From Epiperipatus broadwayi (lineage: Eukaryota; Onychophora; Udeonychophora; Euonychophora; Peripatidae): a stretch of 64,000 nucleotides of DNA. The stretch's first letter is position 1, and each line of letters opens with the position of its first letter. The stretch lies in assembly GCA_028023455.1 (NCBI GenBank), contig JAQFVV010006353.1:806001-870000 (forward strand), given 5' to 3'. The notes beneath the pieces were generated by a model that was given only the letters and a program-made list of their open reading frames with translations, had not been told where the DNA came from and ran no database searches. The position numbers and the translations under genes were made by a program. This document shows, piece after piece, positions 12,801 to 27,800 of the stretch.

Positions 12801-15800
12801 ATTATGTTGTGGAAATGGGATGGAGCAGATTATGGGAACATTTAGGGTGGGGAATGGAAAGGGAAGGTAAAGTGGCTAACAGGTTTCTCTGGGCATAGTG
12901 GTTCAGAGAATCCTGACTCTGTATAAGGAGAAGTCACAGTGCATCACATCACATATTGTTTTAACAGTGTGGATAGAAGATAGCAATGAATTATTGAATG
13001 AATACATGATTGAGAACATAGCATAATTCAAAAATTTAAAAAAAAAGAAGCCAAAAATCAGTTTAAAATACATGCTCCAAAAAGAACTAGCACCAAAACA
13101 TAATAAAGTGACAATCGAAAGATGAACAGATTCATGAATTGTACTTAAAGATTATGCAGATGGTTATATTAGATTATCTTTATAATAATGTGCACAATTT
13201 AAGTATTTTAACATCACAAGTGCAGAAACGGAATTAACATAATTTTATTTTTAACATATACAAAACAAATTATTTCTATTTGGAATCCATCTTTAAAAGC
13301 AAATGTTTTATTTTAGTAAAGTTAATAAAAAGTAAAGACTATATGAATAGCTTTTTTTTTTCGTATGTCATAGCATCGGCCAGGAGGCGAACCCGCAACA
13401 ACTGTCTGCAACCAACTGCTTGCTTGCAAGGCGGCTGTGCTGACCTCTCAGTTAACAATGCTTGACAGATTATATGAATAGTTTCACAATGAAAGTGATA
13501 TTGCCCAAATTTTGATATTTAATTTGTCGACATCTTCGTTTTTTACCTTGTCAGGATTTTGAGCCATCAGGGTTTTAGCGATCAGAATTTTAGAGACTAG
13601 TTGGTATTTTGGGCACCATCAAATCTAAGTAATATAATGAAAATATTTATAAAGCTAATGCCATACCACTTCCAAATACTTATTTAGAATAATCTTTTTA
13701 CACTCTAAATGTCACATATAGGGAGACAAGTTGAGGCAAATATTTTATCCATCCAGAAGCAATTCTGAAATAAGCTCCATGAATCTTCAAAAAAGTAAAA
13801 TATATACATATAGATGAAGAATAGAGTCATGACAACTATCATCATGTTACTACATAAATAACATATTCAAAATCAATATTAAAGATAAGAACAGAGTATA
13901 ACTGAAGAGTATAGTCAAGTACTATATAATACCAAGTTACTACATAAGTAACATATTTAAAATCAATATTAAAGATAATAACAGAATTATAATGAGAAAT
14001 CACTCCAACATATGGACCTTCATGGAAAACCAAATCATCTACATACACGTAGTCTATGAAGAATCCTAGATATCAGAGTTGAATGTCCAGAATTTACATT
14101 CTAGGGCAGGGGTCCCCAACCTTTTTGCACTTAAGAGCACATTCTATAATACCAGCCAGATGGTGGGCACCATTTATTTTTTAAATGTAAACTTATAGTT
14201 GGATATTGTTAATAATACACATAATGTACAAAAATATTTATTTCAAAAATAATATTTTAACATATAAACTCTTTTACACTGTAAAAGTATAGTCTGCCCT
14301 ACATTTTGATTACAATATAATACAATAATTTATAAGAAATTTTAAAAATTAAATTTATTTGTATCAGATAAATAATTTTTTATCGTGTTCGATATAGCGG
14401 CGGGCACATGTAAAATAGTCTGCGGGCGCCATGGTGCCCACCGGCATAGGGTTGGGGACCCCTGGTTCAGGGAGAGGTACCCTTTTTTTTAACCTCTTAT
14501 TTCTCTTCAGAATGCGAGCCAAGCCAAATTTCTTTCTAAATTATTATGGCCATTCCTATGGAAATTGCCATTTTCCTTCTCATACATATATGGCATGGTT
14601 AGACTTTTTCTGTGTCAGACAATGCAGAGATATATCGATATTGTATGACCTATCACAACAGCTTCAGTAGTTAGTATTAGCTTTTGATGAATTTATATCT
14701 CCTTGACAATATTCAGTTTACTTACATTATGTACTTGAATCTAATTATGATAGTTGATTAATGACAATCTGTTAATATGAGGCAAAATCTATACAAATTT
14801 GATTGGTTAATATCATCTTCATTTTTAAAGATCATTTTAAATAAACAGTCAGACTAAACATTAAATTAATAAAATATTATAAAACAAAACCTTGCTCTGA
14901 GGTAATCTAATGAAATGTTGCATACACACATGGTTAAATATAATAGTAAAAACAGTATGTCAATCAATCAATTCAAGTGACACGGTATATTAAAACAGGC
15001 AAAACTCTCTATACGTATTGCCACTCAATGCAAGCCAGAGTAATCAATGGGTGCCAGAAGGTTTGTGCATAAAATTCCCTTCCAGTGCCTACTCATCCAA
15101 TATCCTCACTGACGAAGACCACAAGCCAGAAACTAGTCTGGGGATATTGGATGAGTAGGCCCTGGATGGGGATTTTATGCACAAGCCTTCTGGCATCCAT
15201 TGATTACTCTGGCTTGCATTGAGTGGCAATATGTATAGAGAGTTTTGCCTGTTTTAAAAACAGTTATAAGCAAGCATAAGAAATGGTGATCATGTGACAT
15301 GGTATCTTATTTACCTTCACTAAAAAAAATAGTTACATAAACACATTGTATGTGACTACACATCATAAATGTTAGAATCCTTAAATATCAGATCCAATAA
15401 AAAGACTAAGCTTATATCAAACAATATATACATATGCAGCAACCCAAAACAATCAGGTATAAACACAAATGTGACCTATTTCAATATTTATTTCTCATAT
15501 ACTTAAATTAGGTTATGATATCAACTAACGTAGACTGATGAATAACAACATGCAGTTCCGCTTTGAGAGTACTTCATGTGTATAACTGTATCAAGAAGAG
15601 AAATTTTATAAGATGCTGCTATCTTGTGATTTAACCCATTAATGAGAATATCAACCCATAAAGATTTTTTAAATCATCTCGCCAAAACATGATACTTTCA
15701 GGTGGAGTAAGTTCCAAATATAGAATTATTTTATATATATACCTAAGTCTTGTTGATAGAACCACATCCGAGTCTTTGATAGTCCTTAGTTTAACCAAAA

Positions 15801-18800
15801 TCAAAGTCATATGTTAAAACATAAAAAGGCTAGTAAATAGAAGATAAAGTACTTCAGTCTTTATTCTTAACCAAAAATTTAAATAAAAGGACAATTTTAA
15901 TCCGTAAAACATATAATCATCAAAATAAATTTCTCTCTCTAAAAATTGCAAAATATATATATTAACATTAAATAAACATTAATTTGGAAGAATTTATAGC
16001 CAAAGCATATTATATTTTACTTACATTAAAATAACCTAATTCAATAGTAGTTTCCGTTTACCTGTTTTAAACCAGCCATCTTTAGTAAATGCTAGCCGAG
16101 TTGTTTCTGGATTGTTCCAATAATGGCTAAAAACACTAGGACCTTTAACAAATAACTCTCCTACTTCATTGTCCATTCCTAAACTTATTTCTGATTCCTG
16201 ATGATTTCCATGCATGATAACTTTATATCCGAGAGAAGAATAGAAATTTGGTTTAGTTATGCAGACCTGAACTGTTGGCAAAGGATTGCCAACTGAACCT
16301 GAGTATAAAACAAAACAAAGACAAATACATTATCCGGTAATATGGTTTACTAAATGTAACAAGATATTTTATTTGTAATAGTCATAAGGGAATCACCCCG
16401 ATACATGTGCTGTATGAATTTATAAAGCTGAGGAATACTCTTATTTTCTAAACACAAGATAGAATTTTCGAAAAGGTAAAAATGAACCCATCTTATTTTT
16501 TTTACCTAAATTCATATATATAGGCCATTCTAATCTTGTGTTTAGAAAGTGAGAGTATTCCTCAGCTTTACAACTTAATACAGCAACCAATGGGAGCTCA
16601 TGTATAGGCAGTACAGAACTGCAGCACCACCTATAGCATTCATGAGTCTTTTTTTCTTTAATTCTTTAAACTTGTACTTATATAATCCTTAAGCAGCAAA
16701 ATAAAGCAGGAAGAATGGATCTCATTTTTAAGTGAATGGATCAAGTTTGAACTGTAATAATTTAGACTATTAGTAAGTACAAAAAAGATAAATGTTACAG
16801 CTGTATTCATCTAGTGGTAATTATTCTAACTTTGTGATCTTGTAAATGCCTGCATGGATGTTTGGATAAATAGTGACATAAAATTTAATTTAAAAAAAAA
16901 ATGAAAAAAAAACCCACACATATTTACCTTATAATGATGACAACATTTATTCTAATCAAAATAATGAGCAATCACTGGGGCAGACTAAACTTTTTGGTGT
17001 CCTACAAAATAAAAATAAAAGTGTCCATTTCTTTATGCCAGCATTTTTGCATGACATAACAGCATAATTTAAAATGTTAAATTAGCAGCTAAAGCAAGAT
17101 TTTCAGAATTCCAAATGGACGATTATATAATACCGAGGTAAAAATTTTTTTTTTCCTTTTTAGGAGATTATAAATGTGTTTAATTCAGTGTTTATTTACA
17201 GATCTTTCTGAGGTCGAGTTTCAATCGCAGCAGGTCTAATATTTGTTTAGAATTTTATCAAGTTTAAGTATAAATTTTCTTTTTATATGTTTGTTTCATT
17301 TTACACAATATTAAAACAATGGCTAGAAATTTTCTGAACCAGCACCCCAAATTTTAGTTATGAGCCGCCATGTACAGTGTATGTGTCGATGTGATTCCTT
17401 TATGACTATTATAAATAAGTATTAGTAAGAAATAATTATAACTCCGACTATATGTAACCGAAATAAAAGTAATTGTACCCTTCCAATGAGTTATGTAATA
17501 TAAATAACTTAAAAGACAGAGTGATACCACCTGTTCTTTAGTATGTTAGTTTTTTATGTTTAGTTTATTTACGTAATTTTAAATGAGAGTGAATTCAATC
17601 CTTGGTTATATATATGTGAAGAATAAATTATACAAAATCAGGCTAAGACATTATTAAAGCTAAGGCTCAGTTTTGATCCTCTGAATATTCAGACAGTAAT
17701 TCCATATATTTTATTCTATACAATAGATCGAATTCAGTCTCTCATTTAAAAATAAACTACACATAAATACCAACAAATGCTAATGAACAGGTGGTATCAA
17801 TCTGCCTTTTAATAGTTTATTTACATTACGTAACTCACTGGAAGGTGCAGTTACTTCTGCTTCAGTTAAATAAATGTTAATAACATTTTTATATAAATCA
17901 AATTTTTAACAAATATAAATATTAACTGCTGCATATATACATAGCCAGGTGCAAATAATACATGTCTCCCTGTGAAAAGATCGGTTCTCTCCCCAAACTG
18001 CCTCAACATCATTTCTGAACCAACACCTGTGTTACCTAGCTATGCAGTTTACCTATTCACTATAAAAAATTTAAGCTGGGAGCATGTCTGGATCAGAACA
18101 TGAAATGAGACAATATATTTCATATTTTAACTCATAGTGGAGCAATGTGCTAACACTAAATTTATTTTAAATTGGATAAAACTGCTACTGAAACATTTTA
18201 AATGATTCATTCAAGCTGTGTATGGCAGCGAAGCTATGAATCGATAGAATGTTTTCAAACAGGTTTGCAACATTTTGCGGCTGCGGAAAGAATATTGAAA
18301 GATGATCCCAAAAGGTATGAAACCCACTGTCACATTCCATGCCATAGCTCGGGTTCCAGACTTGCTACCACAATTAAAATTTTTGTGGTGAATAGCTAAG
18401 CTACGTAAGACATGTTGATTCAAAGATGATGCTGCAGCCAGTTTAGAAAGAACCAATCACCTTTTCACTGGTACATACTGTTTAAATATTAATTTTCTAC
18501 TGATACCCGACTTGCTGAAAATTAGCTATGACTTGTTTTAAGCATTAATACTATTATTATTGGATAGATAAAATAAAAGATTATTTAAAAAAATAAAATT
18601 AAAAAGTAGTACTGCTTTTCAAATTTTAAACGACTAAACCATTGGATGAGAAATGGTAGAGAGCATCGAATAGATACAGTGTTATGACTATACTTTCTTC
18701 ATATCTATATGGTGTGGTACTCTAGCACATAACACGTAAGCCACTTACTTATGAATGTCAAGTATTCCACAGCACAGTAAAATGTCCTTGAAATTAAAAC

Positions 18801-21800
18801 ACAAGTAGTGTCAAACATTCATTAACAATATCCTTATATGCCAAAAACTTCTGTAATGAAGAGTTCCACGAGTCTGTCACCTGGTTTCATATTGTCAAAA
18901 TTCGTGCTTCTAAAACTAATGTCAACGAAGTTATCATACATATTGATATAACTACTAATAAAAACATTTAAGAAATACAATGATGGATCAAGAAACTCTA
19001 CAAAGGGCAAAATGATCTAAAAAGGATCCTTTCATTATCAGATCAAGCCAAAATTAACCAAAAGAAATTAATTATGCAGATTTTTGCACCCTATTAGCAG
19101 GCAAGAAAGTAGTAATGTGTGAAGTTTATATGTGGAAATAAAAAATGGCTGACACAGATACGTGATTAAAGTGAGGTAACTTAGAAAAATAGCATAGCTG
19201 TTATTTGAATATTGTGAAATGATGTTCTATTATACTATTTTCTGATTAGGATTAAAAAAATTTTAAAAACAAGTGCAGTGATAATAAAATAAATACGTAA
19301 AACAAAACAAAACACAGGTCATTTTCAGAAAGAAATCACCAGTCATATTTGAAGCGAATAAAAGACTTTGCAATGGAATGGAAAATGTTCAAAAAAAGAT
19401 ACGGCTTTAATGCATTAGAGTGATTATATGAACAATCCAGGGGTCAACTATATATATATAAAAACAAGTTACATTATTTGCCATGAAACTTGCAATATTA
19501 TCTGTTGCAATTTACCACTAAATTGTCTATTCACTTTACTACTGTTACACAATGCTTTATTTACCACCCCTTTTTTACAGTTTACAGTTTTGATTGCCCC
19601 AGCAGTCTTCTTCAGAACTTTATATCTCCTAGCCTCAACTCTAAATTCAAATTTTTAAAATTTACTGTTATTTAGCTAAAATAATGTCAGACCCAACTTC
19701 AAATATATAGCCAAAATAATAATAATAATAATAGAAATAAGAAAAACACAAAAGCAATCTAATAGCACTGCTAGAAATAATAATTATAAATATTAAATTA
19801 TTTAATATACTGATAAAAGTGGAACTAGATTCTAAATCAACATATACAGCAAAATCTTCATTCATCATTTTGAGGAGACAAAAATTACTTGGATATACTA
19901 TTAATCTAAAGACATTACAAAATTCCTTAAAGTATGTTTTGTAAAGTTTTATAAATAGAATAGCAAGATTATGAGACATCAATATATTCTTTAATTTTCT
20001 GGATGTGATCTACGTATGTCCCCTATTGTAAAATAACACCTTTGTTGTATTGGACATGTAAAACAAATGAACATTGCAAGACTTCCTAAAAGAGTGTTTT
20101 ATGGCAAACTTGAATACGGTTTTCATGAGAGAGCTTTACGCAATAAAGATTATCTCAAAGACATCGTAAAGAAGTGCAATGTTGATTGTTTTCATTCGGA
20201 AGATATGACAGAGAATAGAATACACTGGAAAGCTACTCTTAGATATGGTGTTGAAGATTTCAGAAAAAAAGTTTATTACAGAACAAATTAACTGCAAATG
20301 ATCAAAAAAATAGAAAAATGGACCAGAGTATTCTATATGTAGGTGTATTTGTGGTTTACATATTTGTTTGTATAGACATTCCAAAAATCATTTCTAGTAT
20401 ATTATTATTTTGTTTTTTAATCTTTTTCTCATAGAATTGGAATGTGTATACATTTTTGTAATTGGCAGCTGCTGATGAAAATAAAAACGGGAGATTAAAA
20501 ATGGCATATGTAGAAAAATGATAGGAGAGGAGAAGCATGAAATATTACAGTTAAGAATGATTAATATTCACTAGAATATTCACTAGAATATTTGTAAAAT
20601 AATTCAGACAATTTTATAATCCAAAACACACAAAATGCAAGTGTGTGTAAATAATTTTAATATCACAATAATTGTATAAATTATTTAAAAATATAAGCTA
20701 ATGTAAAGAACAGTAATAAAATATTTTGAGATATTTTACGTATTCATTCATAACAATCTCGGTTTTAATTTGACAGAGAAACATAAATAAAAAGATTTTT
20801 TAAAAATCATGATTCAAAATAATAAGAAGATTAATAGTGCTTAATTAAGCATGGTTTTGGAATATGTGCAATTAAAGTGTTAATTTTGTAACTTCCGTTT
20901 GGAGTTTGATGTACATAACATCTTTTTGTAAAAGTCATAACTGTTGCCTTAGACAAGAATGCTCAGTCCAAAGTTACATTTAGGATATTTTATTAATTAA
21001 CTTTTTCTTTCTGTATTTCTGGTATAAATATTCCCTGTTTTTGATTTTATATTTAAAAAAAATTTAAGGCACTACTATAAAAAAAAATTTAATTAATTTT
21101 GTTTTGCCCAAAATTTATATTGCAAATCTTCCAAGACTTTTGAAATTGCCATCATCAGATTGGATGTATTATGCATGAATATGCGATGCAACATAACATA
21201 GCTATACCTTGAAAGATTTTACTTTTGTCAGCACTTAAAGAGTTTTGGCGAAGATCAGCACAAATTCACCGTTTTCTTCTCCTATTCTTATTTAAAAAAA
21301 TAAATATATTGTAATGAGAATAAATGATGATAAATCAAAGAATGGATGAATCTGATGCCCAGAATTTGTGCAGAAGTATTTACACAAGAAATTAAAATTT
21401 AAAAGAGAGTAGTACTTATAATTATACTCAGTAAAGCATTTGTCTTTCTACAACAGCGTTTTCAAGTCTTCACTTAGTCTAAGATAAAGGGAGTCAAAAA
21501 CATTGTAAGTCAGTTCAAACCCTCAAAAAAAAAAAACTGTGTGGAAAAAGTGTTGCATCAAAATTGTGATTTATTAACAATCGATGCAATAAAACAATAG
21601 TTTGACAAATGACAGAGTCAGAAATTAAATTAACATTTATACAAAGCTTAGTTCAGCAGCCAAAAACAAAAAAATAGAGAATAATGCAGGAAAATGAAGT
21701 GATAGAAACAGTGAATCAAGGTTTCATTGTATTGAAGCTATACATATATACACATACATATATATATATATATGTTTGCTTCACCAGTCACTGTGGTTTA

Positions 21801-24800
21801 ACTAAAGACCCTGAGTCCAACCACAATGAATGTAGACTAAATTTAAAGTAAGTAAAATTTACAGAATGTTTTTTAATTTTAGAAAATAAAATGAAAAGAT
21901 TTTATTTTAGGTAACAAAATAAAATTTTTAGAACTCATTAGAGAAAAAGATTAGTTAGATAAGAATAATTAATTAAAAAACACAGCAATTAAAAATAAGA
22001 TAGCAGAACAATGGGATTGGAATGTAAGATGGCTAACAAGCTAAGTATAAATTGAGAACTTGTCTATTGTTAGCTCTCTTTTACCTGGCTCAGCTCTACA
22101 GCTTGGACTGAAATCAGCCACAAAGATATTTTATTGGAAAAGAAATAAAATTAACTTTTTCGGAAAGAACTCTCTGCAACCAAGAAAATATCTTAGCCTC
22201 TTGCTGAATAAATTCTCAAACCACCATCATTCTATAGATAAGGAAAAAATAACTAAAAAAATGGGTGCTATAAGAAAAGTGGTGGAGTAGACTTTTCCCT
22301 CTATCTCCCAATTGCTTTCTTGTCTTCTGGAGCTTGGAAAACCCAAGAAATGTAGTGTGCCAGAATAATTTTGCCTGACAATTCCCTGCTGCTATAAATG
22401 GATAACCGTGGACAGAAATCACCATAAGCTATCAGTACTGACTGCTGACCAGAATGTCTTCATGGCCATTTAATAAAGACGTACACAATTTTAAATCATT
22501 ACCGGTAACTTTAATTTTTCACTTGTATTTTATGTTAGCTTAAACTAGAAACTTAAGTCATTTATGTTATAATTATAATGTGTTAATATATATATATCCT
22601 GAGAATTTTTAACCTTTTCATTGTTATTTTTTTATTTGACCAGTATAATGGCAATTCTTAATCCTATTAATATATACGTAAATCTTTTTTTTTTTTTTTT
22701 TGGTTAATGGATTGCCATTATCCATTTCTTGAATTTTTTTTTAAAGGAAAGAAACACGATTTCTTTCTTATAGCTTGGCATAAACATATATATAAATACT
22801 GGAGAAACTGGAAGTGAGAAATAATCTAATTTCATTTATTTCTATTTGTTTGACCGGCTAATAAATACGGGAATATTTCAGATTTATTAAAACTCTTTGA
22901 ATAAAATTTCTCCTTCCAATTCTTTCCTACCATATGGGTTTCACTAATTTTTTTAAATATATATTAGAAAGAGAGAGAAGACAAAACAAGCAATGGTCGT
23001 TTTTTTTTTTTAAAAAAAATTCAATGTTTTTTTTTAAATTTATACTTGGAAATATAAAAAGAAAATAACATTCGAGTATATATATATTAAAATGTTCAAT
23101 TTTATGCATTTTGTAAGAAAGATCCAATCCTGTCTTGTATTTTTTATACTTTCTTAAAGTCAATCTGGGTTTTACCAATATATATCTATTTGTCTAAAAC
23201 AGATATAGCTTAAGCGTTTATAATTTGATTAAATATAAGAGAGGGTGCAGTACAGTTATATATGTGTAAATTAAAAATATTAAATCTTCATTAACTCTAA
23301 AGGTGAACTAGTTAAATAGTGTTTAATTAATATACCTATCTTTTTATATATTTTAATGTTAGAAAAGGTGCAAAGTAATTATTTCTAATAGTAGATATTC
23401 TCTCAGTCTCAGAAAGATTTTGAAGTCATATTATTTCATATACGTATATTTTTCCTAAGGTTTTAAAGTTTAATGATCAGTTGACCACATTTTCTCTTAT
23501 CTTGTGCTACTTGGTGATTTGTGTTGGGGTCTCAGCACATATCCATAGCTCCTGTTGTGTTTGATTCATAGGCTAACACTGCTTCGAGATTACCATTGAT
23601 GATAGAGTGGATCTCAACCCTTTTTCAAATAATACTACTGGACACAAGCACATATACTCCGTCCTGAGCTCAGATCACGCTGTAGGCGATCGGGTTCCAT
23701 CTCTCTAACTCTTGTGTTAGAACCGGGGGTGCTATCCAGACCTCAAGTTAGCCATATGTATAAAAAAAACTTTGTGCCTTCGAGACTTGCTTCTAATCTC
23801 ATACAATTAAATCACCAAGGACCACAGTAATGTTTAATTTCATCATAGATAAAACCTTAACTTTGTAATCTGCTCAAAATATTGCCGAGTAAGTCTGAGA
23901 AGTGTCCGGGGGGGGGGGGGATTTTCTTTACTTTGTTGTTTAAATGCAGGCTATATTTAAAAATGGCCTTAATCTATTTGACTAGTTTTAATCAATTTGT
24001 CCATTTTTGTAATTTTACCCTAGAGTTATGTTTTCCTGTCTCCTTCCTTTAAAGTAAAGCACCCAGTTATTGACTAAGTCCAATATTGTTCTGTTAATTA
24101 TCGTACTATTGTTTAATTATATTAAGTGGATCTTTCTAATGCATATTGATACATATTCATGTCTGTAAATGCATTTGTTTTGTTAATTATTTCTTCAAAT
24201 TGTCATTTCTTTTAAGTGAACAATAAACTTTCATTCACTAATCTCATCAATATCTTGTCTGTGTCAATATATAATCTAAACCTGATTTTTCTTTGTTAAA
24301 ATTCCCCTTTAGGATCTCATCTCTCCCTGACCACGGGCATACATGAAGAAAGAATTCTAGTGAGGTTTGGGAAGTAAGTCACTTAGTAGTAATCTGGAGG
24401 AATAAGTGAGGTTCAAACCCCCTCTACCTGCATCTCTAGGTTAGGTTAAAACAGTTCTATTTTTCATACCATTACAGCATCCTATATCACCTCAAGAAGG
24501 CCAAAATAGTCAACTACAAATCTTCCAAGAAGCTAAAATCAATCTATTTAACTTCAGCACAAAAACTACTCATGTCGCACAGATTTTTCATGCAAATATA
24601 AAAAAATATTATATTAACAAAGCACTTATTATATTAATAAAGCATTTCAATATGTGGATTTTGATATCTTTTAAAAATATCAAGCATCTAAATTGAATAG
24701 TAAAATATTGTTTAAAGAGCAATCCATGTGAACAAATTTTGAATTCAAATCTACTGCCACCCAAAATCAATCTCACATTCAATCTGCTCATTGAAGTTGA

Positions 24801-27800
24801 AGTGTACACTAATTAAATAAGCAAAGAATAGTAGAAATAGGTCTTAATGAACCACTAGAGGATCATAATAATTAAAAAGGTATCTCACCAATCTAATATC
24901 AAAAAGCTGAAAATCTCCCTTATGGTGGTAATAAGCGCTTTCTATAAAGATTCCGAAAACCTTGTGCAGTTAATGTAAATGATGAAATTTTCATCTCTTT
25001 GGAAACGTTGACTATTTTTCCTACTTAATATTCAATAATTATTGTGTTTTTTTGAACCAGAATTTTAAATATATATATATATAGGTAAAAAGTCAGAAAA
25101 AAAAATAATTAAAAATACTGCTTGCTAATATTTATTTATTTCAAAATTCATAAAAAAAAACAAATGAACTACCTGGAATTCTCTTATTATGAAGTGAATT
25201 AGACAAACAAATTCCAATTTCCGTCATTCCATATCTTTCCAAAAGGTAATGTCCGGTTATATCAAACCAATGTTTAAAAATTGATTCTGGAAGAGATGAT
25301 GATCCACTCACCATAAGCCTTAGTAATAGAAAATAAAAAAATTTAAAATTTACACAATTTAATTTAATCAGATTTCTTTAATTTGAATTTACCGATTTCT
25401 TTAATTTGAATTTACCTAATCTTTTGCTTGCAATAAGCTTTTATATATTCTTTAGTAATAGAATAATTACCAAAACCAGCATAATGTTCTTCATAGTAAT
25501 CAATGAGTTTAATATACATTGTAGGAACAGCCATGAATACGCTAATGCCGGAATCACCTAATAATTTTGACCAAACCTAGAGAGGAAAAAGTTTTTAATA
25601 AATCGAAATTTTAATTTTTTTTAAAAAAACAAACTATATTTCATTAAAAAGTTTTATTTATTTGCAAGTAAAATATTTAATTCTATTAATTAACAAATAA
25701 CAATCACTTACTCAAGTATACAGTAATATATATAAAATATATTTGATAAACAATGTTTTTACGGCATTTAATTTGATTAGTAACGCATTAAAAAAATATA
25801 TAAAAAAGATTATTCTTCAACTAGTAATTGAATTAATTAATTTATGGATGTCCATACTTATTATTTCAAGTTGCAACCAAAATTGTGATTGAAGGAAGAA
25901 ATTATTTTACGGTTTTTAATGCATTATTGATCAAATTTTAAAAAAAGCATTTTTTAATAAAATATTTTATATATATATTATTTTTTATTTTTTAGTAGTC
26001 AGATATTTTGCAAGTGATTTTTTGTAAGTATTCATATTCAAACTTAAAAAACAGAGTGTAAACAATATTGCCATATTTCCAGTTTTGAAATGAAATTCAT
26101 ACGCATTAAAAATCATTTACACAATTTTTTCTTTATGAAAGCAGCATTTTACAAAAAGCAAAACAAATTACGCTTTCATCCTTCATCTTTTTATATTTTA
26201 ATTAACTGTAAATGCTTTTTAGTAAATTAGTCATGAAATTCAATGGAAGTACTTTTTTAAAAAATACACTAATTATCATCTACGTAAATTATAAATAAAT
26301 ATTAGAAAATACAGTAATTAAAATTTGGTAAAAAGACGCTTAGGAGCGCTCCTAAGTGACGTTTATATTTTTTGCTCTTTTTAATAAATTTTAATTACTG
26401 TATTTTCTAATATTTATTTATAAGTTTACGTATATTATTTTGAAAAAATACAGACATCGATTTGTAGTATAATTATCATCTATAGCACATCACTGAAAAC
26501 TTATTAAACCAATTACAATGGGATTTGAAATTCGACTAACCAACATTGTTAGATTTGGCAATTAGTTGGGTAACCCTAAAATATTGCATTGTTTTACCAC
26601 AGGTACAAAATTTGATGAAAATTCATTCAATAAAAATATTTAAAAAATCAATTACAAGATTTTAGCCAAATAAACAAACATAATTTCTAAGTTAAATCAA
26701 AGCAATACATACATTAATTAATACTAAATATTAAAATATCTATTACGTTGTCTTTAGTTACTGAAAACAACTTAAAAAACTCCAAAAAACTCCTCAAAAA
26801 TCAATATTAATCACTTGATTTTACAATTTTGAAGCAAATAATAATGAATGGCTTTATTGCTCGGAAGTTCATAAGACGTAAAAACTATGGTTGAAATAAA
26901 TGGACTGAACTCAAGAAATTCTTCATCCTGTACTAGATTGACAATAGTTAAAAATGATGATGAGGTGAAATAAATGCAAGTGACGCAAATCAAATTATAC
27001 TGACAGTATAATGCTCTCAATATGTTCACCCCCCCCCCCATATACTCCTATTGAATCTATGAAGGCAAATTCCATCTACAAATCATGTAATTACAGCAAA
27101 TTTGATCTGACTTAACTTAAAAAAAAGCTTCCTAGAATAAACAGGCATTTCGTAATTGTAAATATCCAGTAATTCAATCTATTAAGGTTTAGGATAATTA
27201 AAAATGCATTTTGAAGCAAATTGTATCCTTTTTGGTCCATTTCACAAATGCTGCACTCATTATTTAGTATCATTTTTAAAACAATTTTTTTTTTTCATAA
27301 TGTGTTAATATTAATAAACCTTTCATAAACAAGTTACTTTTTCACTTTCTTATTTTTTTATACATTACCTCATTTTAAGATAACAAACAAATACTTCTTT
27401 CTTTATACACTTTTTTACGGTACTTTATTCTTAACTTGACAAAATCTTTTTAGTTTCGACTGTCAGCAGTCTTCTTCAGAACTATAAAATATAAATATTT
27501 ACAAACACATCTACATATATTATCTAAGCTAGTATATGCTATATATTCGTATATATTTACATGTTACAGCTATGAAGAAGGCTGCCAGACAGTCGAAACT
27601 GTAAGAAGGTTTTGTCAAGATTGTGCCAAGAGATTAGAGGCCATTTTATTAATAATATCTCATTAAAGTATATTATAGCACTACAATTATCCTTCTTTAT
27701 TTTAAATTCAATAATGGGAGTTCATAAAAATATTGAGCAGTGGATGTGATACAATAAAGCCGTAATCCATGGACCACAAGTTCCAGAATACACCACCCTA

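Noticed and set aside
13351-13470. Candidate functional tRNA-Gly gene
   Set aside because: The anticodon position is changed, the variable region has an insertion, and flanking direct repeats show retroposition. The same reasoning applies at 34.3 and 35.3 kb.
19668-19982. 104-codon minus-strand frame
   Set aside because: AT-rich composition, tyrosine and isoleucine runs from ATA/TAT repeats, and no splice or family support.
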